Shown: positions 26,888 through 35,937, numbered from the stretch's first letter. The stretch is DNA of 64,000 nucleotides from Microbispora sp. ZYX-F-249 (GCF_039649665.1 NZ_JBDJAW010000016.1:119056-183055), one strand, 5' to 3'. The notes: a model not told the origin generated them from the sequence alone. Program-made: numbers and translations.

Positions 26888-27994
26888 TCAGACCTTGCCG
26901 ACGACCTCGCCGGCGCCGGGCACCTCGTTGATCGAGCGCTGCTTCGGGCCCACGTAGTTCGCGCTGGGGCGGACCAGCCTGCCCGTGCGCTTCTGCTCGA
27001 GGATGTGGGCGGCCCAGCCGGCGGTCCGGGCGCAGGTGAACATCGAGGTGAACATGTTCGACGGCACCTCGGCGAAGTCGAGCACGACCGCGGCCCAGTA
27101 CTCCACGTTGGTCGCGAGGACCCGGTCCGGCTTGCGGGCGTGCAGCTCCTCCAGCGCGGCGGTCTCCAGCGCGGCGGCGACCTCGTAGCGCGGCGCGCCC
27201 AGCTCCTTGGCCGTGCGACGCAGCACGCGGGCGCGCGGGTCCTCGGCCCGGTAGACCCGGTGGCCGAAGCCCATGAGCCGCTGGCCCTTGTCCAGCTCGC
27301 TCTGGACGTACTTGCGGGCGTCGCCCATCTTCTCGACGCCCTCGATCATGTGCAGCACGCGCGCCGGGGCGCCGCCGTGCAGCGGGCCCGACATCGCGCC
27401 GACCGCGCCCGACAGGGCGGCCGCCACGTCGGCGCCCGTGGAGGCGATGACGCGGGCGGTGAACGTCGAGGCGTTCATGCCGTGCTCCGCGGCCGACGTC
27501 CAGTACGCGTCGATGGCCTTCACGTGCTTCGGATCGGGCTCACCGCGCCAGCGGACCATGAACCGCTCGACGATGCTCTCGGCCTCGTCCACGCGCTTCT
27601 GCGGGACCATGGGCAGTCCCAGGCCGCGGGCCGACTGCGCGACGAACGACAGAGCGGTCACCGAGGCGCGTGCGAGATCGTCGCGGGCCTGGTCGTCGTC
27701 GATGTCGAGCAGCGGCTTGAAGCCGTAGGTGGGCGCCAGCATTGCCAGCGCACTCTGTACGTCTACTCGGATGTCGCCGGAATGGACGGGAACGGGGTAC
27801 GGCTCCGCCGGGGGCAGCCCCGGCTGGAACGAGTTGTCGACGAGCAGGCCCCAGACGTGTCCATAGGAGACGTTGCCTACGAGCTCTTCGATGTCGACGC
27901 CCCGGTATCGCAGGGCGCCCCCTTCTTTGTCCGGTTCCGCGATCTCGGTCTCGAACGCCACCACGCCTTCGAGCCCGGGTTTGAAGTCGGACAT
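26888..27994 (-). CDS. Citrate synthase (citrate synthase 2 type)
   Basis: 368 residues. The short bacterial citrate/2-methylcitrate synthase form: LRYRGVDIEELV near the start, active-site His residues in S-G-P-L-H-G-G-A and G-F-G-H-R-V-Y-R, and the late Asp/Glu region in V-V-L-D-F-A-E-V-P. It condenses acetyl-CoA (or propionyl-CoA) with oxaloacetate. No prpB/prpD neighbours, so a general citrate synthase role is more likely. Start ATG 27994, with GGGAGG 9 nt upstream. Confidence 0.88.
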   Translation of the reverse strand: MSDFKPGLEGVVAFETEIAEPDKEGGALRYRGVDIEELVGNVSYGHVWGLLVDNSFQPGLPPAEPYPVPVHSGDIRVDVQSALAMLAPTYGFKPLLDIDDDQARDDLARASVTALSFVAQSARGLGLPMVPQKRVDEAESIVERFMVRWRGEPDPKHVKAIDAYWTSAAEHGMNASTFTARVIASTGADVAAALSGAVGAMSGPLHGGAPARVLHMIEGVEKMGDARKYVQSELDKGQRLMGFGHRVYRAEDPRARVLRRTAKELGAPRYEVAAALETAALEELHARKPDRVLATNVEYWAAVVLDFAEVPSNMFTSMFTCARTAGWAAHILEQKRTGRLVRPSANYVGPKQRSINEVPGAGEVVGKV

Positions 27995-28137
27995 TCTCGG
28001 CCGCCTCCCTCTCTTGTGAAGTCCAGAGCCTTGATGTCGAGATACCGGCGGGTCAATTTAACCCGCAGCGCCCGGCTGTCGCGTCCCCGGCCCTACCGAA
28101 CGGGGTTGTCCCTGGTGGGGGCCACCGCTCGAGACGT

Positions 28138-28809
28138 ATGCCGAGCACGCGAGAATACCTTTCCGTGGACAGCGCATCGCACCTCCCCGGGCTCCGGCAC
28201 AGTTACGAAGGTGAGCCCCTGATCGAGTCCGGCATGGCGGCCGACCCGGTGACGCAGTTCGCGCTGTGGTTCGCGGACGCCGTCGCCGCGGGCCTGCCGG
28301 AACCGAACGCCATGGTCGTCGCCACCAGTTCCGCCGGTGGCCGTCCCTCCGCCCGCACCGTCCTCCTCAAGGGATTCGACGAGCGCGGTTTCGTCTTCTT
28401 CACCAACTACGAGTCTCGCAAGGGCCGCGACCTCGGTGAGAACCCGCGTGCCTGCCTGCTGTTCCCGTGGCATCCCATCAGGCGGCAGGTCCGCGTGGAG
28501 GGCTCCGTCGTACGGCTCCCGCGCGAGGACAGCGCCGCCTACTTCCACTCTCGCCCGTACGGCTCCCGCATCGGCGCGTGGGCCTCCCGCCAGTCGGCGG
28601 TGGTCGAGTCGAGGGAGCAGCTCGACGCCAGGTTCCGGGAGCTGGCCGCCCGCTGGCCGCAGGACCCGCCGCTGCCGGACTTCTGGGGCGGCTTCCGGGT
28701 GGTGCCCGCGGAGGTCGAGTTCTGGCAGGGCCAGACCGACCGCATGCACGACCGGCTCCGCTACCGGCGGACCGGCGCGTCCTGGACGCTGGAGCGCCTC
28801 GCCCCCTGA
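28138..28809 (+). CDS. pdxH: Pyridoxamine 5'-phosphate oxidase
   Basis: 223 residues from ATG 28138; GTG 28165 would give 214 residues. FMN/substrate motifs match PdxH: MVVATSSAGGRPSARTVLLK, FFTNYESRKGRDL, FPWHPIRRQVRVEG, SRPYGSRIGAWASRQS and the C-terminal WQGQTDRMHDRLRYRR. It oxidises PNP/PMP to PLP, which serC and the aminotransferase at 54798 use. Divergent from the citrate synthase gene. Confidence 0.92.
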   Translation: MPSTREYLSVDSASHLPGLRHSYEGEPLIESGMAADPVTQFALWFADAVAAGLPEPNAMVVATSSAGGRPSARTVLLKGFDERGFVFFTNYESRKGRDLGENPRACLLFPWHPIRRQVRVEGSVVRLPREDSAAYFHSRPYGSRIGAWASRQSAVVESREQLDARFRELAARWPQDPPLPDFWGGFRVVPAEVEFWQGQTDRMHDRLRYRRTGASWTLERLAP

Positions 28810-28828
28810 GATGCCGCACCTTGACCGA

Positions 28829-29440
28829 TCAGAGCAGCCCGGTCGCGACCTTGAGGTCGGTGAGGAAGCCGGAGTAGGCCTCGTCCCGGTCGGGCGAGCG
28901 CAGGATCGCCGAGGGGTGGATCGTCGCCACGTAGTAGGCCCCCTCGCGCCGGGGGACCGGCTCCCCCCGGTGCCTGGTGACGCGGAAGTCCGGGCCCAGC
29001 AGGGCACGGGCGGCGGTGGCCCCCAGCACCACGGTCACCTCCGGGTCCACCAGGCGCATCTCGGTCTCCAGCCAGGGCCGGCAGGCGTTGATCTCTCCCA
29101 CGGTGGGCTTCTGGTGGATCCGGCGTTTGCCGCGGGGCTCGTACTTGAAGTGCTTGACCGCGTTGGTCACGTACACCGCCTCGCGCTCGATGCCGGCCTC
29201 CTCGAGCGCCTTGTCGAGCAGGCGCCCCGCGGGCCCGACGAACGGCGCGCCCTCACGGTCCTCCTGGTCGCCCGGCTGCTCGCCGACCAGCATGAGACGC
29301 GCATCGGGAACGCCCTCGCCGAAGACCGTCTGAGTGGCGGCGCGGTAGAGATCGCAGCCCTCGCAGTGGCGCGCGGCCTCCCTGAGAGCGGGCAGGCTGA
29401 TCTCCGCCGGAAGGAATCGCTGCGCTCCGCTGTTTCCCAT
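28829..29440 (-). CDS. udgX: UdgX-type uracil-DNA glycosylase
   Basis: 203 residues from ATG 29440. Family 4-related UDG: motif A is G-E-Q-P-G-D-Q-E-D (53-61), then APFVGPAGRLLDKALEEAG and T-I-H-P-S for the second motif. Between them lies G-K-R-R-I-H-Q-K-P-T; this K-R-R-I-H loop is the mark of UdgX, with His109 at the same number as the nucleophile of Mycobacterium smegmatis UdgX. That enzyme excises uracil and stays covalently bound to the abasic site. Cys26, Cys29 and Cys120 suit the iron-sulphur cluster. The fourth family 4 Cys position reads N-A-V-K-H, so His97 may substitute. Convergent with pdxH. Confidence 0.9.
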   Translation of the reverse strand: MGNSGAQRFLPAEISLPALREAARHCEGCDLYRAATQTVFGEGVPDARLMLVGEQPGDQEDREGAPFVGPAGRLLDKALEEAGIEREAVYVTNAVKHFKYEPRGKRRIHQKPTVGEINACRPWLETEMRLVDPEVTVVLGATAARALLGPDFRVTRHRGEPVPRREGAYYVATIHPSAILRSPDRDEAYSGFLTDLKVATGLL

Positions 29441-29518
29441 CCTGGGTCGCTTCCCCAATAGGGTCGGCTGCGAACGCGGGGGAGGTCGTAGCATCGATTT
29501 ACAAGGACTGGAGGAGCC

Positions 29519-30223
29519 TTGACCGCACACGGCCTGATCGACACGACGGAGATGTATCTCCGGACCATCTTCGAGCTCGAAGAGGAAGGCATCGTGCCGC
29601 TCCGCGCGCGCATCGCCGAGCGCCTGCAGCAGAGCGGCCCGACTGTCAGCCAGACGGTGGCGCGCATGGAGCGCGACGGCCTGGTCAAGGTTGAGGGGGA
29701 CAGGCACCTCAGCATGACCGAGCTGGGCCGCACACTGGCCATCCGGGTCATGCGCAAGCACCGCCTCGCCGAGTGTCTGCTGACCCAGGTGATCGGCATG
29801 CCGTGGGAAGAGGTCCACATCGAGGCGTGCCGGTGGGAGCACGTCATGTCGGAGTCGGTGGAGACCCGGCTCGTGCACCTATTGCAGAACCCCCGGGTGT
29901 GCCCGCACGGCAACCCGATTCCGGGTCTCGACGAGCTGGGGGTGCCGCAGCCCGGTTCGACCGGAGATGAGATGGTGTCACCCATGGTGACCCTCGCGGG
30001 ACAGGCCCCCGTGCCCGTTGTAGTGCGCCGAATCAGCGAACAAGTGCAAAGCGACCCGGCCCTGATGCTTAAACTCAAGCAAGTTGGGATACAACCCGGA
30101 CGCGAGGTGACGCTCGCGGCGAGCGACAACGGTGTAACGGTGACAGCTGATGGTGAGGTGGGGACCACGACCGCGGATCTTCCGAGGGACGTCGCCTCAC
30201 ACGTTTTTGTCACCAGACGATGA
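29519..30223 (+). CDS. ideR: Iron-dependent repressor, DtxR/IdeR family
   Basis: 234 residues from TTG 29519 (GGAGG 4 nt upstream). The N-terminus DTTEMYLRTIFELEEEGI and recognition helix SGPTVSQTVARMERDGL are close to IdeR/DmdR1. DtxR metal ligands are all kept with an offset of two: His81, Glu85, His100, Cys104, Glu107, His108. A C-terminal SH3-like domain is present. It should repress iron-uptake genes when loaded with Fe2+. No siderophore genes are in the window. Confidence 0.9.
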   Translation: MTAHGLIDTTEMYLRTIFELEEEGIVPLRARIAERLQQSGPTVSQTVARMERDGLVKVEGDRHLSMTELGRTLAIRVMRKHRLAECLLTQVIGMPWEEVHIEACRWEHVMSESVETRLVHLLQNPRVCPHGNPIPGLDELGVPQPGSTGDEMVSPMVTLAGQAPVPVVVRRISEQVQSDPALMLKLKQVGIQPGREVTLAASDNGVTVTADGEVGTTTADLPRDVASHVFVTRR

Positions 30224-30343
30224 CGGAATGAGTTGTGCCTGGTTGAATCCCCTAGGGAGTCCTTTCATTTCTCGCGACCCAGCCTTCGCAGGAGCGCCCG
30301 TGCCCGGCATAGCGAACCCACCTCGTCAAGGGACGGTCGTGGC

Positions 30344-32569
30344 ATGAGGCGATGGGGAGATCTGTCACAGGACGCCGACGACCACCTTTCCGCCGGGTCC
30401 GTTCTCGACCACGCGGAGATGGCCGTGGTCGTGACCGACCGCTTCAGCAACGTCCTGTACTGGAATCCCTTCGCCGAGCAGCTGTTCGGCCGCGTGGGCG
30501 CGTCTCCGGGCAAGGAGTCGCTGCTCACCCTGGGGATCACGGAGAAGGACCATCCGCTCGCGGCCGAACTGGCCAAGCACGTGCTGCGCGGCAACGTGTG
30601 GGAGGGCACGTTCGACGTGACCCGCGGCGACGGCACGATGATCTACGTGCGCGCGCAGGCCGTGCCGCTGCGGCACCCCTCCGGCTCGGTGAGCGGCATC
30701 GTGATAACCGCGCGCGAGGCGATGCGCAGCAACGAGCGTGAGAAGGACCGCTTCGGCCTGCTGGAGCGGATCGGCGAGCGGCTCGCCGGCTCCCTGTACG
30801 TCGAGGAGACGCTGGACCGGGTCGCCGAGATGCTCGTCCCGCAGTTCGCCGACCACTGCTTCATCGAGCTGGTCGAGGGCGACCGCCTGGTGCGCAAGGT
30901 CTCCACCCACGTGAACGGCTGGACGCCGCCGCCGGACACCTGGCGGCCGGTGGGCGCGGAGATCCGATACCCGCTGGGGCACTACGCCGAGAGCGCGCTG
31001 CGCCGCCAGGAGACGATCCTGGTCGAGGACTTCTCCCAGGTGAGCTACCCGGCTCCGAGTGAGGGCGCGGCCCGGCTGTGCGGCGAGATCGGGATGACCT
31101 CGGCCATCGTCGCCCCGCTGTGCGTGCGCGGCGAGACGCTCGGCCTGATGTACCTCGGCATGTCGAACCTCACGAACCGGCGCTCGCCCCACTACGACAC
31201 CTTCGACCGTGACTTCGTCGGCGCCATCGCCACCCGCGTCGCGCTCGCCGTCGACAACGCGCTGCTGTTCGAAGAGGAGCGGCACACCGCGGAGTCGTTC
31301 CAGAAACACCTGCTCCCGCGCCAGTTGCCCACGCTCGATGGCCTGGAGATCGCCGTCCGCTACTACCCCGCCGCCCCGCTCGCCTCGCACGGCCAGGGCA
31401 TCCAGACCCAGGTGGGCGGCGACTGGTACGACGTGATCCCGCTGTCGGCCGGTCGCGTCGGCATCGTGATCGGCGACGTCGAGGGCCGGGGGGCCAAGGC
31501 GGCGGCGGTCATGGGCCAGCTCAGGGCCGCGTTGCGGGCCTTCGCGCAGGACGACAAGCCGCCGGCCGACATCCTCGCCCGCCTGGACGAGTGGACCCGG
31601 GTGGTGGCCGCGCCCGAGCACGACGACTTCGGCGCCGACATCACCAACCCGCCGATCGTCACCTGCCAATACATGGTGTACGACGCGTGGTCGAGGCAGC
31701 TGTCGTTCGCCAACGCCGGGCACGCGCCGCCGCTGCTCATGGTGGACGGCGAGGTCAAGGACCTGGAGATCAACGAGGTCGGCCAGCCCCTGGGGGTGCG
31801 GGCCAAGGGCGTGCACGCCGACCTGGTCTACAAGGAGGAGACGAAGGAGCTGCCCCCCGGCGCGACCCTGCTCCTCTACACCGACGGCCTGGTCGACCGC
31901 AGGCCGCCGCGCGACTCCGCATCGAGCGCCCCGGACGACGACGAGGCGCTGGGCATCCTGCGCGAGAAGCTGGCCAAGGCGTCGGGGGAGTCCGTCGAGC
32001 GCATCGCCGACCTGGCCACGGTGGCCGTCCCCGGCGAGATCGACGACGACATGGCCATCCTCGTCGTCCGCGCGGCCGGCACGGAGCTGCAGTCCCAGGA
32101 GCGGACGTTCCCGGCTCAGCCGATCATGGTGAGCGAGGCGCGGCGCATGGCGTCCGAGGCCTTCGCCGGTTGGCAGGTGCCCGAGGAACGCGCGGAGCTG
32201 GCCTGCCTGCTCGTCTCCGAGGTCGTGACCAACGTGGTCCTGCACGCCGCCAGCGCCAGCGTGCCGCGCCGCGAGCTGGTGCTCGACGGGCCGCCGCTGC
32301 CGTTCGACGAGTCGTGGGACGTGCCGGGCTTCGAGGAGGAGATCGCGGGCGACAAGGAGTTCACCCTGCGGCTGCGCAGGGGCGCGGAGTCCGTCTGGGT
32401 CGAGGTCTTCGACCAGGATCTCCGCCTGCCCCGCATCCGCAGCGCGGGGGAGAACGACGAGGGCGGCCGCGGTCTCTACCTCGTCGACCAGCTGGCGCGA
32501 CGCTGGGGCTCCCGCCCGACCCGCGAGGGCAAGGCCGTCTGGTTCGAGATCCCCATCGGCGGTCGTTAG
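30344..32569 (+). CDS. PAS-GAF-SpoIIE phosphatase-HATPase regulator
   Basis: 741 residues from ATG 30344 (AAGGGA upstream). PAS domain about 18-125 (LDHAEMAVVVTDRFSNVLYW, NPFAEQLFG), a linker helix, GAF about 145-310, then a SpoIIE/PP2C phosphatase: QVGGDWYDVIPL (356-367), VIGDVEGRGAKAAAVMGQLR and the late FANAGHAPPLL, LLYTDGLVDRR and EIDDDMAILV metal/core motifs. The last 160 residues are an RsbW-like HATPase (SEVVTNVVLHA, N-D-E-G-G-R-G-L-Y-L-V-D). This layout is typical of actinobacterial partner-switch regulators that dephosphorylate STAS proteins such as the one at 19811. Soluble, no membrane segment. Confidence 0.88.
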   Translation: MRRWGDLSQDADDHLSAGSVLDHAEMAVVVTDRFSNVLYWNPFAEQLFGRVGASPGKESLLTLGITEKDHPLAAELAKHVLRGNVWEGTFDVTRGDGTMIYVRAQAVPLRHPSGSVSGIVITAREAMRSNEREKDRFGLLERIGERLAGSLYVEETLDRVAEMLVPQFADHCFIELVEGDRLVRKVSTHVNGWTPPPDTWRPVGAEIRYPLGHYAESALRRQETILVEDFSQVSYPAPSEGAARLCGEIGMTSAIVAPLCVRGETLGLMYLGMSNLTNRRSPHYDTFDRDFVGAIATRVALAVDNALLFEEERHTAESFQKHLLPRQLPTLDGLEIAVRYYPAAPLASHGQGIQTQVGGDWYDVIPLSAGRVGIVIGDVEGRGAKAAAVMGQLRAALRAFAQDDKPPADILARLDEWTRVVAAPEHDDFGADITNPPIVTCQYMVYDAWSRQLSFANAGHAPPLLMVDGEVKDLEINEVGQPLGVRAKGVHADLVYKEETKELPPGATLLLYTDGLVDRRPPRDSASSAPDDDEALGILREKLAKASGESVERIADLATVAVPGEIDDDMAILVVRAAGTELQSQERTFPAQPIMVSEARRMASEAFAGWQVPEERAELACLLVSEVVTNVVLHAASASVPRRELVLDGPPLPFDESWDVPGFEEEIAGDKEFTLRLRRGAESVWVEVFDQDLRLPRIRSAGENDEGGRGLYLVDQLARRWGSRPTREGKAVWFEIPIGGR

Positions 32570-32571
32570 GT

Positions 32572-32606
32572 CGTGCCGCACCCCCCGCGCAGGGGGGCGC
32601 GGCACG
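32572..32606. terminator. Bidirectional hairpin terminator
   Basis: CGTGCCGCACCCCCC and GGGGGGCGCGGCACG pair at 14 of 15 positions between convergent genes. Confidence 0.75.
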
Positions 32607-32607
32607 G

Positions 32608-33567
32608 TCAGTTCTTCTTCTGATCCAGGCAGCTGTATCCGTCCGGGCGTTCGGGTTCGAGCGTCACGTGCCGCAGCACGGTCGCCTCCATGGAGATGCG
32701 GAAGGTCTCCTGGTGCGCGCAGTCGTACAACGCGTACGTGCCCTCGCGTTCGCCGAGCAGCAGCACCTCGACACCGCCGCGCAGCACCTTGCCGCTCTCG
32801 CGGTCGTTGAGCACCACCCACTGGTCCTGGAAGCCCACCATGGACAGGAGCAGGCTGGCGGGCCTGCCCTTCTCGGCGACGGCGAGTGCGTCGCTCTCCA
32901 TCTGTCCCATCAGCGCGAAGCCCAGCCCGATGCCGGTGAACGCCGCCACCACGATCTTCATGCCCGCGCGGCCGGTAGGCCGTCGCCGCAGCAGCCGGAA
33001 CGGCACGAGGAAGGCCAGGGCGCCGATCAGCAGCGAGGTGATCACGACGCCGGCCAGCGACGCGCCCTCGCCCAGTCCGAGGTAGCCGAGGAAGCCCCAG
33101 TAGCTCGCCCCGCACCACAGCGCGCCGACGATCGCCGCGGCCCACGGGCGCACGCGTACGGCCTGGGCCAGGCGGAACAGGTGACCGAGGGTGGCCTTGT
33201 CGAGAAGCCATACGGCCGCCACGACGACGCCCGCGAGCAGCGCGCCGCCGATGATGAGCAGGATCAGCGTCCCCACCAGGCGACCGAACATCGTGGCCTG
33301 GTCGATGCCCGCCTGCTCGGGACTGATGTTGAAGATGCCGTAGACCTGCTGGATGCCGAGATAGAGCAGCGCGTAGAGGGCGATGCCGATCGGCACCACG
33401 ACCGATCCGGCGCGTTCCAGCAGATCGACGACGCCCGCTTTCGTGTCCGGCTCCGGCGGATCGACGCCGGCTCTCGCGTCCGGCTCCGGCGGATCGACGC
33501 CGGCTCTCGTGCCCGCCTCCGGCAGGTCGGCGTGGCCGGTGTGCTCCTCCGGCTCGGTGATGGTCAT
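32608..33567 (-). CDS. Multi-pass membrane protein, function unknown
   Basis: 319 residues from ATG 33567. The first 45 residues are acidic and Pro-rich and contain an 11-residue exact-type duplication (V-D-P-P-E-P-D-A/T-R/K-A-G). Four or five hydrophobic helices follow (VVPIGIALYALLYLGIQQVY, LILLIIGGALLAGVVVAAVW, AAIVGALWCGASYWGFLGYL and two more). A C-terminal soluble domain of about 100 residues includes LLSMVGFQDQWVVLNDRESG, resembling the soluble ends of 'hypothetical' actinobacterial membrane proteins. I cannot assign a function. Confidence 0.7.
   Translation of the reverse strand: MTITEPEEHTGHADLPEAGTRAGVDPPEPDARAGVDPPEPDTKAGVVDLLERAGSVVVPIGIALYALLYLGIQQVYGIFNISPEQAGIDQATMFGRLVGTLILLIIGGALLAGVVVAAVWLLDKATLGHLFRLAQAVRVRPWAAAIVGALWCGASYWGFLGYLGLGEGASLAGVVITSLLIGALAFLVPFRLLRRRPTGRAGMKIVVAAFTGIGLGFALMGQMESDALAVAEKGRPASLLLSMVGFQDQWVVLNDRESGKVLRGGVEVLLLGEREGTYALYDCAHQETFRISMEATVLRHVTLEPERPDGYSCLDQKKN
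33445..33510. repeat. Tandem 33-bp duplication inside the membrane protein gene
   Basis: Two copies of a 33-bp unit starting GTCCGGCTCCGGCGGATCGA encode the duplicated 11-residue Pro/Glu/Asp segment near the N-terminus. Confidence 0.85.
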
Positions 33568-33721
33568 CGTGTCTGTGCGTCCCGCCTGTGATCGTTGTGG
33601 CGCAACATGATTGCAGTCCAAAATGACGAGCACGCACCGGGTCCACCCGGATGGGACACCGGATGCGCATCGCGGGCGCCTGCGCTTCTTTCCGGCCGTG
33701 CGTGGTGCTTGACTCGTCGGT

Positions 33722-34498
33722 ATGGAGCTCGCCCACGACCGCCGCGGCAGCGGGCCGCCGCTGGTCCTCCTCCACGGCATCGGCCACCACAGGCACGGCT
33801 GGCTGCCGGTTCTCGACCTGCTCGCCGAGCGGCACGACGTCATCGCGGTGGACCTGCCCGGTCACGGCGACTCCCCGCCGCTGCCGTACGGCACGCCGTA
33901 CAACGTGGAGACGCTGGGACGGGCGGTGCGGGAGTTCTGGACCGGGCTCGGCCTGAGCCGGCCGCACGTCGCGGGCAACTCGCTGGGCGGCTACATCGCG
34001 CTCGACCTGGCGTCCTCCGCCGACGTCCGCACGGCCGTCGCGCTGTCTCCCGCAGGGTTCTGGTCCCGGATCGAGTACGCGTACGCACGGGCGGTGCTGC
34101 GCCTGCTGCGGCTGGGGGTGCGGGCGGACGGGCTGCCCGCGCTCGCGGCCGGCACGGACGAGGGCAAGGCGCTGGCCATGGGCCTGCTCGTGGCCCGTCC
34201 CGGGCGGTTGCCGGGTGCGGCCGTGCGTGCGGCGGCCGAGGCGCTGCGCGACTGCGCGGGGTTCGAGGAGACGCTGGACTCGCTGGCGTGGGTCGCGCCA
34301 CCCGCGCCGCCCAAGGTGCCGGTCACGATCGCCTGGGGCGAGCGCGACCGGCTGCTGCCGCGCCGGCAGGCCGTACGGGCGGCCCGGTGGGCGGGACAGC
34401 GGGCGCTGCTGCTGCGGGGCTGCGGCCACCTGCCGATGAGCGACGACCCGGAACTGGTCGCCCGGGTGATCCTCGAACGCTGTGGCGATCCCCGCTGA
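33722..34498 (+). CDS. Alpha/beta-hydrolase
   Basis: 258 residues. Canonical fold: GPPLVLLHGIGHHRHGW (oxyanion H-G), DLPGHGDSPPLPYG, nucleophile elbow G-N-S-L-G-G, acid in W-G-E-R-D-R-L-L-P and His in G-C-G-H-L-P-M. The triad is complete. Cytoplasmic, substrate unknown. No clear Shine-Dalgarno before ATG 33722, so possibly leaderless. Confidence 0.85.
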   Translation: MELAHDRRGSGPPLVLLHGIGHHRHGWLPVLDLLAERHDVIAVDLPGHGDSPPLPYGTPYNVETLGRAVREFWTGLGLSRPHVAGNSLGGYIALDLASSADVRTAVALSPAGFWSRIEYAYARAVLRLLRLGVRADGLPALAAGTDEGKALAMGLLVARPGRLPGAAVRAAAEALRDCAGFEETLDSLAWVAPPAPPKVPVTIAWGERDRLLPRRQAVRAARWAGQRALLLRGCGHLPMSDDPELVARVILERCGDPR

Positions 34499-34566
34499 GC
34501 CGTACTCCGATGCCGCTTGCGCCGACGGGCACGCGGCCGCGGGGAAACCCACGCATACTGATCGGT

Positions 34567-34728
34567 GTGGACACCGGACTCATCCTTCTGGTCTTCCTGG
34601 CGTTCCTGTTCGCGTGGCTGCTGAACAAGGTGCGCCGGTTCTTCCGGCTGGGCCCGGTGGCCTACGGGGGAGTGATGGTCGTGTTCGTGGTGGCCATGCT
34701 GCTGATCTGGGGGCAGCAGCGCGGCTGA
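34567..34728 (+). CDS. Small two-helix membrane protein
   Basis: 53 residues from GTG 34567: two hydrophobic helices (LILLVFLAFLFAWLL and GVMVVFVVAMLLIWG) joined by a basic loop N-K-V-R-R-F-F-R-L. A -10-like CATACT at 34553-34558 lies 8 bp before GTG, compatible with a leaderless mRNA. Function unknown. Confidence 0.6.
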   Translation: MDTGLILLVFLAFLFAWLLNKVRRFFRLGPVAYGGVMVVFVVAMLLIWGQQRG

Positions 34729-34735
34729 GGCGGGG

Positions 34736-35881
34736 TCAGAAGCCGAACGACCGGCCGATGATCTCCTTCATGATCTCGGTCGTGCCGCCGTAGATCGTCT
34801 GCACGCGACTGTCGAGCCAGGCCTTCGCGACCGGATACTCCAGCATGTAGCCGTAGCCGCCGTGGAGCTGGACGCACCGGTCGACGACCTTGTTCTGCAG
34901 CTCCGTCGTCCACCACTTGGCCTTGGCCGCGTCCACCGCCGTCAGCTCCTTGGCGTTGAGCGCGCGCACGCACTTGTCCACGTAGTGGCGGGCGATCTCC
35001 ACCTCGGTGGCGAGTTCGGCCAGCAGGAACCGGGTGTTCTGGAACTTGCCGATGCTGCGGCCGAAGGCCGTGCGGTTGCGGCAGTACTCGATCGTCTGCT
35101 CCAGCACCGTCTCCGCGGCGGCCACGGCCGCCACCGCGATCGACAGCCGCTCCTGCGGCAGGTTGTTCATGAGCTGGAAGAAGCCCTGGCCCTCCTCCTC
35201 GCCCAGGAGGTTGGCCACCGGCACCCGGACGTTCTCGAAGAACAGCTCGGCGGTGTCCTGCGCGTGCATGCCGACCTTCTCCAGGTTCCGGCCGCGGGTG
35301 AAGCCCTCCATGCCGCGCTCCACGACCAGCAGCGAGGTGCCGCGCGCGCCCGCCGAAGGATCGGTCTTGGTCACGACCACGACGAGGTCGGAGTTGATGC
35401 CGTTGGTGATGAAGGTCTTCTGCCCGTTCACCACGTAGTGGTCGCCCTCGCGGACGGCGGTGGTGCGGATGCCCTGCAGGTCGCTGCCGGCTCCCGGCTC
35501 GGTCATGCCGATGGCCGTGATCAGCTCGCCGGACGCGAAGCCGGGCAGCCAGCGCTGCTTCTGCTCGTCGTCGGTCAGGTCGACCAGGTACGGCGCCATG
35601 ATGTCGTTGTGGAGGCCGAATCCGAGGCCGCTGGCGCCGACGCGGATGATCTCCTCGACGATCACGACGTTGTAGCGGAAGTCGGTGATCCCCGAGCCGC
35701 CGTACTCCTCGGGGACGGAGAAGCCGAACATGCCCAGCTCGCCCGCCTTCTTCCACACCTCGCGGGGGACGATGCCGTCCTTCTCCCACTGCGCGTGGTG
35801 GGGGACGACCTCGCGGGCCATGAACTCACGGACGGTCTCGCGGAAGAGGTCGTGCTCCTCGTCGAAGAGGTCTCGCCGCAT
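34736..35881 (-). CDS. Acyl-CoA dehydrogenase
   Basis: 381 residues from ATG 35881 (GGAAGG upstream), the normal length. Signature stretches: TAIGMTEPGAGSDLQGIRTT, VNGQKTFITNG, RTAFGRSIGKFQNTRF, QLHGGYGYMLEYPVAKAW and the catalytic glutamate in Y-G-G-T-T-E-I-M-K. FAD-dependent alpha,beta-dehydrogenation of acyl-CoA. A perfect 10-bp palindrome lies 34 bp upstream, so it is probably under a TetR-type fatty-acid regulator encoded elsewhere. Confidence 0.9.
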   Translation of the reverse strand: MRRDLFDEEHDLFRETVREFMAREVVPHHAQWEKDGIVPREVWKKAGELGMFGFSVPEEYGGSGITDFRYNVVIVEEIIRVGASGLGFGLHNDIMAPYLVDLTDDEQKQRWLPGFASGELITAIGMTEPGAGSDLQGIRTTAVREGDHYVVNGQKTFITNGINSDLVVVVTKTDPSAGARGTSLLVVERGMEGFTRGRNLEKVGMHAQDTAELFFENVRVPVANLLGEEEGQGFFQLMNNLPQERLSIAVAAVAAAETVLEQTIEYCRNRTAFGRSIGKFQNTRFLLAELATEVEIARHYVDKCVRALNAKELTAVDAAKAKWWTTELQNKVVDRCVQLHGGYGYMLEYPVAKAWLDSRVQTIYGGTTEIMKEIIGRSFGF

Positions 35882-35914
35882 CGGGTACGCCTTCCGGCTC
35901 AGGGTCTGTTGGCG

Positions 35915-35937
35915 GCACCAGAATACGATTCTGGTGC
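35915..35937. promoter_or_regulatory. Perfect operator upstream of the acyl-CoA dehydrogenase
   Basis: GCACCAGAAT-ACG-ATTCTGGTGC: 10-bp perfect arms with a 3-nt centre. Confidence 0.75.

Noticed and set aside
30365..34552. A 1395-codon open frame on the minus strand
   Set aside because: It lies antisense to the SpoIIE-type regulator, the membrane protein and the hydrolase. Its composition (Arg, Gly, Ala, His rich, no recognisable domain) is that of a GC-rich shadow frame.
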